From the NCBI GenBank assembly GCA_001683735.1, contig LUGG01000020.1, positions 62,001 to 126,000 on the forward strand: a stretch of 64,000 bases of DNA, given 5' to 3'. Numbering within the stretch: position 1 is the stretch's first letter; the number at the start of each line of letters is the position of its first letter. This stretch comes from Grifola frondosa. Its lineage: Eukaryota > Basidiomycota > Agaricomycetes > Polyporales > Grifolaceae. A program made the translations under genes and the position numbers. The notes under the pieces are model-generated. The model did not search any database. It saw only the letters and a program-made list of their open reading frames with translations, and was not told the DNA's origin. Positions 1 through 10,477 of the stretch are shown one piece after another.

Positions 1-904
1 TGAACACATTTGCTATCTGTGGGATCTCGTCTTGCAATACAAAGGTCATGCAGGCTTGGAATTCTGCTGGAGAGTTTGTGAATCCCATTGGCATTGATGT
101 GATTCGCAACAATCCCAGTGGTGAGAGAAATGCTGTCATATCTCTGCTTGTTACATCAACTTTTCTGGCATCGAAGGCCCAGAACAAGTCAAACACGGAG
201 TAGCACTGTCTTCCTGCAAATGGTTCTACGAATGCATCCAGAATCGGGGGTACTCCTGCATCTCGAATTGTAATGGCATTAAGTGGTTGAAGATCATGGA
301 CAATTCTTAAATTGCCATTTTTCTTTAGAACACAAAACCATTTTGATCTGTATGAGGACTGGCATCGCTCATATACTCCTGCTTCAATCTTCTCTCGTAG
401 TAGGTCGACCACCTTATCTCGGATACCTGGTGCTATGGGGATGTTTTTATCAACCCATGGGACATGCGGTATTACCGGAATTATATAAGGGGAAAAGTAA
501 TCCTCTCGGAATGTTCCTCGTTCAGTCTCGTCAAAGGCAAGAACTCTTTCGTTCAACTGGATTATATGCCTGAATAACTTCTCTTCTTCAGGCCATAAAA
601 ATCCTGCCTCATTGATCTTCATCTCCTTCATTCGCTCCATGGTAAGCTTCCTCGTGGGTACAAAGTCAGGTGGGTTGAAGGGTAATTGGGATAACGAGTC
701 CAGTGGATTCTCTGGAAAACATCGTCTTACACGTGCATCCTCTGGAAAAACACCGGGAACTGGCTTCACCCTTCAGTCCACTGGCTTGTATACATATACT
801 GCGTCATTCGCACAATCCATAGATTGTGCTACCTCATGGTCTCCTAGGTAATTCTTTTGCTGCATTGTACTACTTGTGGAAAGTGGCATACTGATAAATG
901 GCAT
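1..904 (-). pseudogene. Ty3/gypsy pol fragment with reverse transcriptase N-terminal half (partial)
   Basis: The minus strand reads a long open frame that runs off the left edge. It contains the usual basidiomycete gypsy segment upstream of RT (KPVPGVFPEDARV, then FREDYFSPYIIPV) and the start of RT: SKWFCVLKKNG, IVHDLQPLNAITI, and VFDLFWAFDA, which carries the first catalytic Asp. It ends in MGFTNSPAEFQ and DEIPQIANVF; the YxDD box would lie outside the window. One in-frame TGA at 775-773 breaks the frame just before KPVPG. The first ATG of the open frame is at 904. RNase H and integrase are not visible. The family call is firm; whether this is the same family as the element at 21.8-26.5 kb cannot be tested because the two pieces do not overlap. 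Confidence 0.9.
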
Positions 905-1041
905 ATAGCTCATTTCAGTATTCTCGGCTCACTTCGTGGCTCTTGTTGAGTGCTGGTTGGTTGTGATAACAATAAAGGGCTCCAAAACTGGGGGTGGGAA
1001 TACACCAAACTACAATCCAGGTATGTCTAGTTTAACGTCAT

Positions 1042-1712
1042 TTACGGACGATTGTCCTGATTCGTTACTGTGGTCAAGTCCCTTTTTGTCCCTTTCCAAT
1101 CCCTAGTTTCTTGGCATAAGCTTTCTTTTGCATCGTCACTCGCAAGGACTCCTTGTCTCTTTCCCTCTGTTTCTGCGTCAGTTTTCTTCGGCCTCCTTCC
1201 TTCTTCTGCCATGCCCTCTTGCCCTTTGGACTCGGTCTTCAGGCTTAGGAGGTGGCGCATATAGCCCATCCTCCAGTTCCTCTCCCTTTTCCATGCTCAC
1301 ATCCACACTCATCTCGACCTCCTGTTCCTCGGCCTCTATGTCGTCATTCGTGAATGATTGGGAGTGGATGTTCATATAGGAAACAGTCCATGATTGCGTC
1401 TCTAAGATAAGTCTTGCTTATCCTCAATAGTATCGGTAATGAATATGGATCGGGTCGAAGGAACTTTGGTAGGGATAACTCTGTTTGGTAATTTGTCCGC
1501 TGCCTTTCCTTATTGGCCTTCTGCCGATTATGCTGACACTTCCGTCCTATATCCTCCATAGTCTGTTTCCTGGTGCGAAATTGGGAAGACTGTCTCTTCT
1601 CCCTATAGGCCTTTCGCTTCTCTTTCTTTTCCATTTCTTTCAGTAACTTGGCTACGTATCTCTTCCTGAACTCGGGGTCCTCCAATTTCTCTTCCAAAGA
1701 CAGTGATGTCAT
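1042..1712 (-). pseudogene. Frameshifted charged ORF upstream of the gypsy RT fragment
   Basis: Three minus-strand open stretches (1712-1344, 1375-1178, 1269-1042) join into one Lys/Glu/Arg-rich protein if two single-base shifts are allowed. The first stretch begins MTSLSLEEKLEDPEFRKR and is coiled-coil-like; the later parts are acidic (EAEEQEVEMSVDV) and then basic. It lies directly upstream of the RT fragment in the same orientation, so it may be part of the same retroelement, but I recognise no gag or protease motif. The function is unknown. Confidence 0.4.
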
Positions 1713-2040
1713 TTGAAAGGTCTTCTGAGGATATGCTCAGTTTCATGGCCTGTAGGTTCCTTTATATATGTCTCCTCTGGGCCTAGGCTCTGGAATGAGT
1801 CATCAAACTTGTTCCTGAAACTTCTAGGTCCTTCCAGCTGGTTCTGAGTGACCCAGGATTATAACTTGTCTTTCTTATGCACTGTTTACATTAGAAAGAT
1901 AGTCAAATCCTTGAATACTGACTTGTTTCCTCCATATACTGCATAACATCAGTTCTCAGAGTGTGCAATGAATTAATTTCAACATATTTTGACCTGCACA
2001 AGGTCAAGATGTCAAAAGTTTCCACTCCTGGTACTGTAAT
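1713..2040. other. Gene-free stretch, probable retroelement remainder
   Basis: No open frame of note. It is AT-richer than the DNA that follows. Composition changes sharply near 2040, where C/T-rich, intron-signal-rich DNA begins, so an insertion boundary may lie near there. Confidence 0.3.
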
Positions 2041-3330
2041 TATCAGTACCGTCCGCATTTGGGTCTTGGTTGCGCAAGTGACGCTCAGGCGTCAGTCACT
2101 GGCCGAGGTGACACCGAAGTCACCGTTGTGACTTGTGTCTCTGGAACCTTTGAGCGCGCGTTTCTCTTCGAGCGCGCGCTTCTGACTTCCGCGTCTGGTT
2201 TCGCCGTCAGGTGAATTCGACACGCGACGCGTCTCTCTATCGGTGCCTCCTCAGCGCTCGTTCCTTATTATCTCGTCTGGCTTCTCTTCCCTTCCTGCTG
2301 GCATCCTAGTCTCGTTCCTGGCCTGCCCTTGGGCGCCGGATGATTCCTTCGTGTATCTTCTCTGCTTCCCGTTATCCCCTCAGCCCTATCTCCGTGGTTC
2401 TTCCATGCGTTCCCTTCTCTGCCTGTCTCTCGCGCTCTCCACACTCTCTCGCTGGCACTGCTACAATGGCCGCTACGCGTTGGCTGACTCCTGCGCTGAT
2501 GCCAACACGTCTTACTGCATTCCTCGACGTTTTCCCAGCATGCTTGGACCATTCGCTTGACGGTCGTCAACGTTCGCGTGTCTCTCGCGCCACGCGTTGA
2601 TCGCCAACGCTGGTATATCAAACGGTGAGCGTACATGCTTTACTGTTCCAAAGGCGTTCTGAACGTAGCACATTCACTAGTGCTTCCTTCATTCCCAACG
2701 GTTTCTCCCTCACTTCCTTCACCATCTCTTCCTGCATCTCGAGTTTTCTTCAACGCGGCGTACACTCGCCATTCCTCCCTTGCTTCACGGCTGACTCGGA
2801 GCGCATGCTCTGGGTTCCAACTCGGGCTAGCTACTCTGGCCCACCAACTTCGCGGTCGGCACGGCGCGAACGAGCTGCTGCAGGAACGGGAACGCGTCCT
2901 TTCGCGTTCTACAGTGCGTCCCCTTGCAGGTTCCTCGGTACGTGCTTCTTCTTCGATACTCTGTGTGCATAGTATCAGCTGACTCCTGTCCTATCAGGCC
3001 GCGTCTACCTCAACAGATTCTTCTAGCGACAACACGGCGAAGCGTCGGGCGAGCTCGTCCATGGCTGGATTCGGTGACGGGCGCATCGGTGAGTTTGACT
3101 ATTCAAACTCTTCGCATGCATCTGACTTATATCCTTTTCCTCTCTCTCTAGATCCTCTCGGCGCATCCATACGAGACGCGTCCGCTCGTTCTCGACGGTC
3201 CATTTCTTTTTCGATCGGGATCGGTTGCTTCAGCACGGCGAGATCCTGAATTTCTTCTAGAAATTATCTCGCATTTTTCTCCCTCCGGCATAGTACGTAT
3301 CGTTACAGGCTGCATACTGATCCTTTACAG
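2041..3330 (+). other. C/T-rich DNA with plus-strand intron signals, no recognisable protein
   Basis: Plus-strand splice-like signals occur repeatedly: donors GTGAGC near 2622 and GTGAGT near 3089, and acceptors with branch points (CTGACTCCTGTCCTATCAG ending near 2998; a CTGAC followed by a long pyrimidine run ending in CTAG near 3151). Short open frames exist on both strands but none resembles a known protein. It may be a spliced untranslated transcript or a decayed gene. On the minus strand this is the downstream side of the gene that the foldback element seems to split. Confidence 0.35.
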
Positions 3331-3401
3331 ATCTTTTGTCATCTCTCGGGCTTCGGCTACTGGTCGCGCTTCGTGCGCGTTTTCGTCATCTCCCTGGCCT
3401 C

Positions 3402-3852
3402 TCAAGCTTGGCATCCTACCTCCCTGGATTCAACGAGCAGACCCGGATGGCCACCGTCTCCACCTCCGAGTGCCTTGAGCGCGAGCGTGATGGCTGCGAT
3501 CACGTCACTCAGGAAGGTGCAGTCCGTGTTGTTCCAGTCCTTGGCGGGCACGCTGAGGACGGAGTCAAGCGTTTGACGGTCGTTCCCTTCGAGAACCACC
3601 ACCCTGGTGACAGGTATGTCCCTGATCAGTCTCTCGGTTGACCGGTCCGCTGCTAATTTGACGAGCTTCCTCAGCCTGCGCCTCCTCCCAATAAAGGGTA
3701 CGTACGGCGCGGTTCCTTGTAGCTTCGGACTTCTCCAACGCGCGGAGTCTCTTGCGCGGGTCAGCAGGCTCTTCGGGTGCACGACGCGGGACTACGGCGG
3801 TCTCCATCGGGACGTCCTGGACGTAGGTGAGGCACTACTGGCTACCTGTATT
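3402..3852 (-). pseudogene. C-terminal half of a gene apparently split by the foldback element
   Basis: Minus-strand reading just outside the left end of the palindrome gives an open frame (METAVVPRRAPEEPADPRKR, rich in Arg/Glu) that passes, with one base shift, into a second frame (RDIPVTRVVVLEGNDRQTL and onward) ending at 3402. G+C and codon use match the open frame at 8762-9621 on the other side of the palindrome, in the same orientation. I infer that the two were one gene. No family is recognised. The alternative is two unrelated ORFs that happen to flank the element. Confidence 0.4.
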
Positions 3853-4030
3853 GTAATACAATATAGCATCAACCTGCTACAACCGTTGTGAGTTAGCTGG
3901 TGGGGTTGTCAAAAATGCCGTAGTACAATACTGGGCAGATTGTAATATATATTGTATTACAATAGGAGCATTGTAATACAGCTAGGCCGCATTTTTTTAC
4001 AATTAGGGCTGCTTGTAATATTTCTATAGT

Positions 4031-5424
4031 ACAATCTGACCTGATTGTAATACTAGATAATACAATCAGGCCAGGTTGTAATTTTCGATAAAACAATCTG
4101 GTCAGATTGTAATATTCAATAGTACAATCTGACCTGGTTGTAATACCAGATAATACAATCAGGCCAGGTTGTAATTTTCGATAAAACAATCTGGTCAGAT
4201 TGTAATATTCAATAGTACAATCTGACCTGATTGTAATACTAGATAATACAATCAGGCCAGGTTGTAATTTTTCGATAAAACAATCTGGTCAGATTGTAAT
4301 ATTCAGTAGTACAATCTGACCTGGTCGTAATTTTTGATAAAACAATCTGGTCAGATTGTAATATTCAATAGTACAATCAGGCCAAATTGTAATACTAGAT
4401 AAAACAACCTGGTCAAATTGTAATATTCAATAGTACAATCAGGTCAGATTGTAATATTCAATAGTACAATCAGGTCAGGTTGTAATACTAGATAAAACAA
4501 CCTGGTCAAATTGTAATATTCAATAGTACAATCAGGTCAGGTTGTAATACTGGATAATACAATCAGGCCAGGTTGTAATTTTCGATAAAACAATCAGGCC
4601 AGATTGTAATACTACTGGTAATACAATCTGACCTGATTGTAATACTAGATAATACAATCAGGTCAGATTGTAATTTTCGATAAAACAATCTGGTCAGATT
4701 GTAATATTGAATAGTACAATCAGGTCAGGTTGTAATACTAGATAATACAATCAGCCCAGATTGTAATACTACTGGTAATACAATCTGACCTGATTGTAAT
4801 TTTCAATAAAACAACCTGGTCAGATTGTAATATTCAGTAGTACAATCTGACCTGGTTGTAATACTAGATAATACAATCAGGTCAGATTGTAATTTTTGAT
4901 AATACAATCAGGCCAGATTGTAATACTACTGGTAATACAATCTGACCTGATTGTAATACTAGATAAAACAACCTGGTCAGATTGTAATATTCAGTAGTAC
5001 AATCTGACCTGATTGTAATACTAGATAATACAATCAGGTCAGATTGTAATTTTCGATAAAACAATCTGGTCAGATTGTAATATTGAATAGTACAATCAGG
5101 TCAGGTTGTAATACTAGATAATACAATCAGCCCAGATTGTAATACTACTGGTAATACAATCTGACCTGATTGTAATTTTCAATAAAACAACCTGGTCAGA
5201 TTGTAATATTCAGTAGTACAATCTGACCTGGTTGTAATACTAGATAATACAATCAGGTCAGATTGTAATTTTTGATAATACAATCAGGCCAGATTGTAAT
5301 TTTCGATAAAACAACCAGGTCAGATTGTAATACTACTGGTAATACAATCTGGCCTGATTGTAATATTCAGTAGTACAATCAGGTCAGGTTGTAATACTTC
5401 ATTATTACAATCCCACCTGCTTGT
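4031..5424. repeat. Left dyad array, 31-bp period, about 45 units
   Basis: An 18-bp near-palindrome alternates among forms such as ACAATCTGACCTGATTGT, ACAATCAGGCCAGGTTGT and ACAATCTGGTCAGATTGT (the last has 8-bp perfect arms around a 2-bp centre). Each is followed by a 13-bp AT-rich spacer of a few types (AATACTAGATAAT, AATTTTCGATAAA, AATATTCAATAGT). A 15-bp spacer variant (AATACTACTGGTAAT) gives some 33-bp steps. Units near the inner edge decay into ACAATCCCACCTGCTTGT. Confidence 0.93.
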
Positions 5425-6107
5425 ATTATCCATATCAGGATAATAGAGCTCGGGGTAAATACAGGATTTGCCACATGTTGCGGAAACATACCACATTTGG
5501 TATGTTTTAAACATAGCCACCATATGTTTTCTCCTCCACTACTCCCTCAATTCTGCACAGATATTCTTCATTTTAGGTTCGTCTGAAAGCGGTCGTCGAG
5601 TATAATTAGATTATGTACATATCTTTGTATGATATCAAAATAAAAACATACCATTCTGGGCAACCACCCCAGAATGTTCTGCTGCATTGCTCCTTCAAAT
5701 CTTCACCAAATTTCTTAATTCCTTCATCCCCTTGGTCGCCTTAGTGTCCCATTTTATGTTCTACATTTATTTTGGCAGAATATGTGACGGAAAACATACC
5801 ATTTCTGGTGGGTGCAGGCTCAGCCACACCAGAATTCCTCCCCTCCTCCTCCCTCAATACTTCATGGATTCTCTTTATTTAACATTCCCCGTAGTCCTAC
5901 ATATGTATACTTTAATTTTATGTATAGTAGACAGCCCCAAACAATGATAATATTTCGTCTCCTCCTGCTTTGCTGGCAGGGATCCATCCTAATTTGGGAC
6001 ATGAATATTGGACGGAATCTGAAACGAAGGGCACAATATAAAAGGTGTATTTTATCCTAATAAGGCGATGTTCACGCCAAAATATTCTGTCCGGTACTCG
6101 CTTCAGA
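5425..6107. repeat. Left inner inverted-repeat arm
   Basis: This segment is the reverse complement of 6823-7505, with only a few differences seen by eye (for example GGCACAATATAAAAGG against GGCACCATATAAAAGG, and one C in a C-run). The very high identity implies recent formation or ongoing correction between arms. Confidence 0.9.
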
Positions 6108-6822
6108 AAACACAAAACAGTATTCAGGGGTGGCTGAAACATTTCCTCCATCCTTCCTGAATGGGATTTGCCCCTAATTTCAAGCGGACTTTTGTGGTGT
6201 ATTCCTTTATATTGGGGTATCATTATGAGCTATACATTACGCTTATCAGAGACGATCCCATATGGTGAAATCCTTATCAGCTTCCCCTATAGATTATACA
6301 ATTGTCCTACTACACGAAATATAATAACAGATCGGATTGCAGGAGAGGATAAAGGAATATAACAGCTTCCAAACAAGTCCAAGATCATAAAAATTAATGA
6401 GGAATTGAGGGAGTAATTCAGGAATCAGTGTCCTTGCCCCTGATTCACTTGTACAGGTGACTTGAGCCCGGTACAGCAGTATTGAGGTTTCAGCCACAAT
6501 TAGGTATTTTCCTCATATCTCCCTCCCTTCCTCATGTATTCTTGTGATCTTTGTTGTATATTGTAGAGCTATATGAGTGTTATATATATGGAAGTGTTTG
6601 TGATTTTAAAGCTGCCAGAAAAATCCCTATCAGGGGGATATTACATTTCAGTGTTTGGGATTCAGCATTATCAAATATGCATCAAACAGTGAAATAGAAG
6701 GAGAATCTGAGAGATATATACAATGGTAGATGGATACAAACGAGACGATAAAAAATAGCAACTGGGTGGAAGGATATTGGGTGATCAGTGTGGCAACTGC
6801 CACCCAATGTTGTTGTGTGTGT
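6108..6822. other. Unique centre of the foldback element
   Basis: About 0.7 kb between the arms. It is AT-rich with only short open frames on either strand and no recognisable domain. It would be the loop if a transcript of the whole element folded back. Confidence 0.7.
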
Positions 6823-7505
6823 CCTGAAGCGAGTACCGGACGTAATATTTCGGCGTGAACATCGCCTTATTAGGATAAAATACACCTTTTATATGGTGCC
6901 CTTCGTTTCAGATTCCGTCCAATATTCATGTCCCAAATTAGGATGGATCCCTGCCAGCAAAGCAGGAGGAGACGAAATATTATCATTGTTTGGGGCTGTC
7001 TACTATACATAAAATTAAAGTATACATATGTAGGACTACGGGGAATGTTAAATAAAGAGAATCCATGAAGTATTGAGGGAGGAGGAGGGGGAGGAATTCT
7101 GGTGTGGCTGAGCCTGCACCCACCAGAAATGGTATGTTTTCCGTCACATATTCTGCCAAAATAAATGTAGAACATAAAATGGGACACTAAGGCGACCAAG
7201 GGATGAAGGAATTAAGAAATTTGGTGAAGATTTGAAGGAGCAATGCAGCAGAACATTCTGGGGTGGTTGCCCAGAATGGTATGTTTTTATTTTGATATCA
7301 TACAAAGATATGTACATAATCTAATTATACTCGACGACCGCTTTCAGACGAACCTAAAATGAAGAATATCTGTGCAGAATTGAGGGAGTAGTGGAGGAGA
7401 AAACATATGGTGGCTATGTTTAAAACATACCAAATGTGGTATGTTTCCGCAACATGTGGCAAATCCTGTATTTACCCCGAGCTCTATTATCCTGATATGG
7501 ATAAT
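6823..7505. repeat. Right inner inverted-repeat arm
   Basis: Mirror copy of 5425-6107. Paired positions near the centre add up to 12930 (for example CCGG at 6091-6094 with 6836-6839), while the outer ends add up to 12614; the difference reflects the unequal array lengths. Confidence 0.9.
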
Positions 7506-8615
7506 ACAAGCAGGTGGGATTGTAATAATGAAGTATTACAACCTGACCTGATTGTACTACTGAATATTACAATCAGGCCAGATTGTATTACCAGTAGTAT
7601 TACAATCTGACCTGGTTGTTTTATCGAAAATTACAATCTGGCCTGATTGTATTATCAAAAATTACAATCTGACCTGATTGTATTATCTAGTATTACAACC
7701 AGGTCAGATTGTACTACTGAATATTACAATCTGACCAGGTTGTTTTATTGAAAATTACAATCAGGTCAGATTGTATTACCAGTAGTATTACAATCTGGGC
7801 TGATTGTATTATCTAGTATTACAACCTGACCTGATTGTACTATTCAATATTACAATCTGACCAGATTGTTTTATCGAAAATTACAATCTGACCTGATTGT
7901 ATTATCTAGTATTACAACCAGGTCAGATTGTACTACTGAATATTACAATCTGACCAGGTTGTTTTATCTAGTATTACAATCAGGTCAGATTGTATTACCA
8001 GTAGTATTACAATCTGGCCTGATTGTTTTATCGAAAATTACAACCTGGTCTGATTGTATTATCCAGTATTACAACCTGACCTGATTGTACTATTGAATAT
8101 TACAATTTGACCAGGTTGTTTTATCTAGTATTACAACCTGGCCTGATTGTATTATCCAGTATTACAACCTGACCTGATTGTACTATTGAATATTACAATC
8201 TGACCTGATTGTACTATTGAATATTACAATTTGACCAGGTTGTTTTATCTAGTATTACAATTTGGCCTGATTGTACTATTGAATATTACAATCTGACCAG
8301 ATTGTTTTATCAAAAATTACGACCAGGTCAGATTGTACTACTGAATATTACAATCTGACCAGATTGTTTTATCGAAAATTACAACCTGGCCTGGTTGTTT
8401 TATTGAATATTACAACCAGGTCAGATTGTACTACTGAATATTACAATCTGACCAGATTGTTTTATCGAAAATTACAACCTGGCCTGATTGTATTATCTGG
8501 TATTACAACCAGGTCAGATTGTACTATTGAATATTACAATCTGACCAGATTGTTTTATCTAGTATTACAACCTGGCCTGATTGTATTATCTAGTATTACA
8601 ATCAGGTCAAATTGT
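7506..8615. repeat. Right dyad array, 31-bp period, about 36 units
   Basis: Same 18-bp dyads and 13-bp spacers as the left array, in inverted order. It is roughly 280 bp shorter than the left array, which is about nine units. The outer 8616-8761 is the terminal segment that mirrors 3853-4030. Confidence 0.93.
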
Positions 8616-8761
8616 AAAAAAATGTGGCCTAGCTGTATTACAATGCTCCTATTGTAATACAATATATATTACAATCTGCCCAGTATTGTACTACGGCATT
8701 TTTGACAACCTGACCAGCTAACTCACAACGGTTGTAGCAGGTTGATGCTATATTGTATTAC

Positions 8762-9621
8762 CAAAATGGTGACCACAGCTGGGTGAGGGAGCTCGAGTCG
8801 TCCGAGGTCGCGCGGTCGAACACGGCGCGTCGGTCGCGCAGCCGTTCGGTAAGTGCGCACCAACCATTAACTTGCTCTTCTGTCATTCTAACCTCTCCTT
8901 CTTCCGTTTGTTCTTCAGCTTCGTGGGCTCCTTCTTCCCCTACTTGGACATAGTCTTCCATTGCCTCATCTTTCCTCAACCTCTCGGCAGCGCGTCCAGC
9001 ATTCAAGGCGGCCACTGCGACGTCGACGAGGGACTGGAATCGTTCCTGCGCTGCTAATTCGTGTGCGGGCGTGGTCTTCAAAGGCGGCGTGCACGGAGGT
9101 GAGTACGAGGGCGAACGCGGGCTGTACGACGGCGTGCGTGGTGAAGGTGAACGGACCACATACGGAGGCGAATCGACCGCGCGGTCGATTGTTACTGAGC
9201 CGACAAGGGGTCCAGCTGTTGTCGTCCCTTCGTAGGATCCCTCCGGGTTGCTGGGTTCGATGGCGGGCCTGCATCGTGGGTTCCCGTCGTCCAAGCTGGT
9301 GTCGAAGATGATCACGGCGTCGCCGCGGACCGTGCTGAGGCTACTTCGGAGGCACGCGTCCTTCACGAGGAATGTCATTGTCGGATCCGGGCACTGCGAG
9401 CTTCTCGACCATGGCGCAATTCCTCTTGGGCAATGGTGCACTTCGGACGCCGTCAAGATCGGATCGTCCGAGGATGGAAGGGCAGGTAAGCCGTGAATCT
9501 TTTGATGGAACTGATATAGTCGATCCCAGCGCGGACTCGGCCGCGAAGCAGTCGACGCATTAGTGCGAAATAGGAAGGGGTTCGCCATTCGTAAGAGAAG
9601 GCGGGTCCGTCTTTCTTCCAT
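8762..9621 (-). pseudogene. N-terminal part of a gene apparently split by the foldback element
   Basis: A minus-strand open frame of about 285 codons starts at 9621 and runs without a stop into the right end of the palindrome, where it ends within a few codons. The protein is Pro/Ser-rich in the middle, with YSPRSPSYSPP resembling RNA polymerase II CTD heptads, then a Glu-rich segment (YVQVGEEGAHEAEEQTEEGE). I do not recognise a family. The same-strand frame at 3852-3402 is the likely continuation. ATG 9621 is the first in-frame Met; the true start may be upstream at 9653 in another frame or in an upstream exon. Confidence 0.45.
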
Positions 9622-10414
9622 GATTTCGTGCTCTTATTTATACCTTTTCCCAACAGGTCTCCTCTCGCCTTTGTTCAATATCCCTGTCCTCCTTGCTTGC
9701 CTCCAAACGACTCTGCACGGCGCGCGCATTCCCAACTGCCTCTCTTGTCGATCACTCTGCTCAAAATCTCCATTTCCTAGATCTCTCTATGAACTGTCCA
9801 GCTGACTGGCCTCGAATCCGCCGGTCTCCTACACTTCGCGGACGCATCTCTACGCCTCTGCCCGATCTGTCGTCGATCGGCGCTGCGGACTTCTCGACTC
9901 GGCCCCTGATTTCAGGTGAGCGCCACCTGACACTATCTTCCCCTGTTTCATATACTTGAATTTGTCCGGTATTTCGATCTCTTGCTGATCTCTCTTTCGC
10001 TAGATTCGTCCGCGCTTGATTCTTGCAGCACGCGCATCGCGCTTTGCAAATCTGGCGGTCCCGACGAGGCTTGCGGCCTCTTCCATTCTCGATATTTCAT
10101 ATCCTGGACAGGTCATGGGCACACTCGGCCTCTTCTATCTCAAATTCCTATTTCATCTAGCTGTTCTTCGGCCTTGGCATTGACTCCTTTCGTCTGCTCG
10201 AGGCCTCTTCCTTCCGCTACCAACGCGTCGCGTTTGTGGCGTCCTCGCGCTGCCTCCTCAGTATGTCTCCTAGTTCCCTGTCTTCCAGACTCTCTCCGCT
10301 AACTCTGGACTTGGCACAGGTCGTCTGACCTTCTCCCATGACCTCCCTTCCTATGACTCGCACTGAGTCCCTGTGACTCGTGCTGAATCATCCTAACTCG
10401 AACATTCCTTCGAG

Positions 10415-10464
10415 TTCTCGTACGTTCTCGTATCGTTTCTCGTACGTTCTCGTATCGTTTCTCG
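10415..10464 (+). repeat. Tandem 22-bp repeat just upstream of a TATA box
   Basis: TTCTCGTACGTTCTCGTATC followed by GT is present twice in direct tandem (10415-10436, 10437-10458), plus the first six bases of a third copy. Each unit itself holds two TTCTCGTAyCGT-like half units. Its position 6 bp before TATAAAA suggests a promoter element. Confidence 0.8.
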
Positions 10465-10470
10465 CGCGGC

Positions 10471-10477
10471 TATAAAA
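10471..10477 (+). promoter_or_regulatory. Putative TATA box
   Basis: TATAAAA follows the 22-bp tandem repeat. The first clear intron acceptor of the plus-strand unit (ending near 10505) lies about 30 bp downstream, so the transcription start would fall near that acceptor or the upstream exon would have to come from another promoter. Confidence 0.4.

Larger units (their letters stand above)
3853..8761. mobile_element. Foldback-like element: 4.9 kb inverted repeat built of tandem dyads
   Basis: The outer ends are inverted copies: GTAATACAATATAGCATCAA at 3853 is mirrored by the complement ending at 8761. Going inward, each arm has a roughly 180-bp terminal segment, a 31-bp-period array (4031-5424 left, 7506-8615 right) and a near-identical inner segment (5425-6107 left, 6823-7505 right). 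The centre (6108-6822) is largely unique and has no long ORF. This architecture, long terminal inverted repeats made of subterminal tandem repeats, is that of foldback (FB-type) transposons. No transposase is present, so it would be non-autonomous. I found no clear target-site duplication in the flanks. The arms differ in array length by about nine units. Structure is directly visible; mobility is inferred. Confidence 0.85.

Noticed and set aside
4031..8615. CRISPR-like array of regularly spaced repeats
   Set aside because: Repeats are degenerate, spacers are a few recurrent 13-mers rather than unique sequences, the array is mirrored in inverted orientation, and the host is clearly eukaryotic.
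3893..8657. Repetitive open frames in the dyad arrays (repeating peptides such as LIVLSSITIRSDCT)
   Set aside because: Three 31-bp units make 93 bases, so any stop-free frame repeats every 31 codons. The frames follow from the repeat period, not from coding selection.
3840..8775. Target-site duplication flanking the palindrome
   Set aside because: The flanks (GGCTACCTGTATT on the left, CAAAATGGTGACC on the right) share no convincing direct repeat; TGGTCACC/AGGTAGCC-type matches are too weak.
8762..9621. RNA polymerase II largest subunit, from YSPRSPSYSPP
   Set aside because: Only two or three loose heptads and no polymerase motifs; a Pro/Ser-rich linker is enough to explain it.
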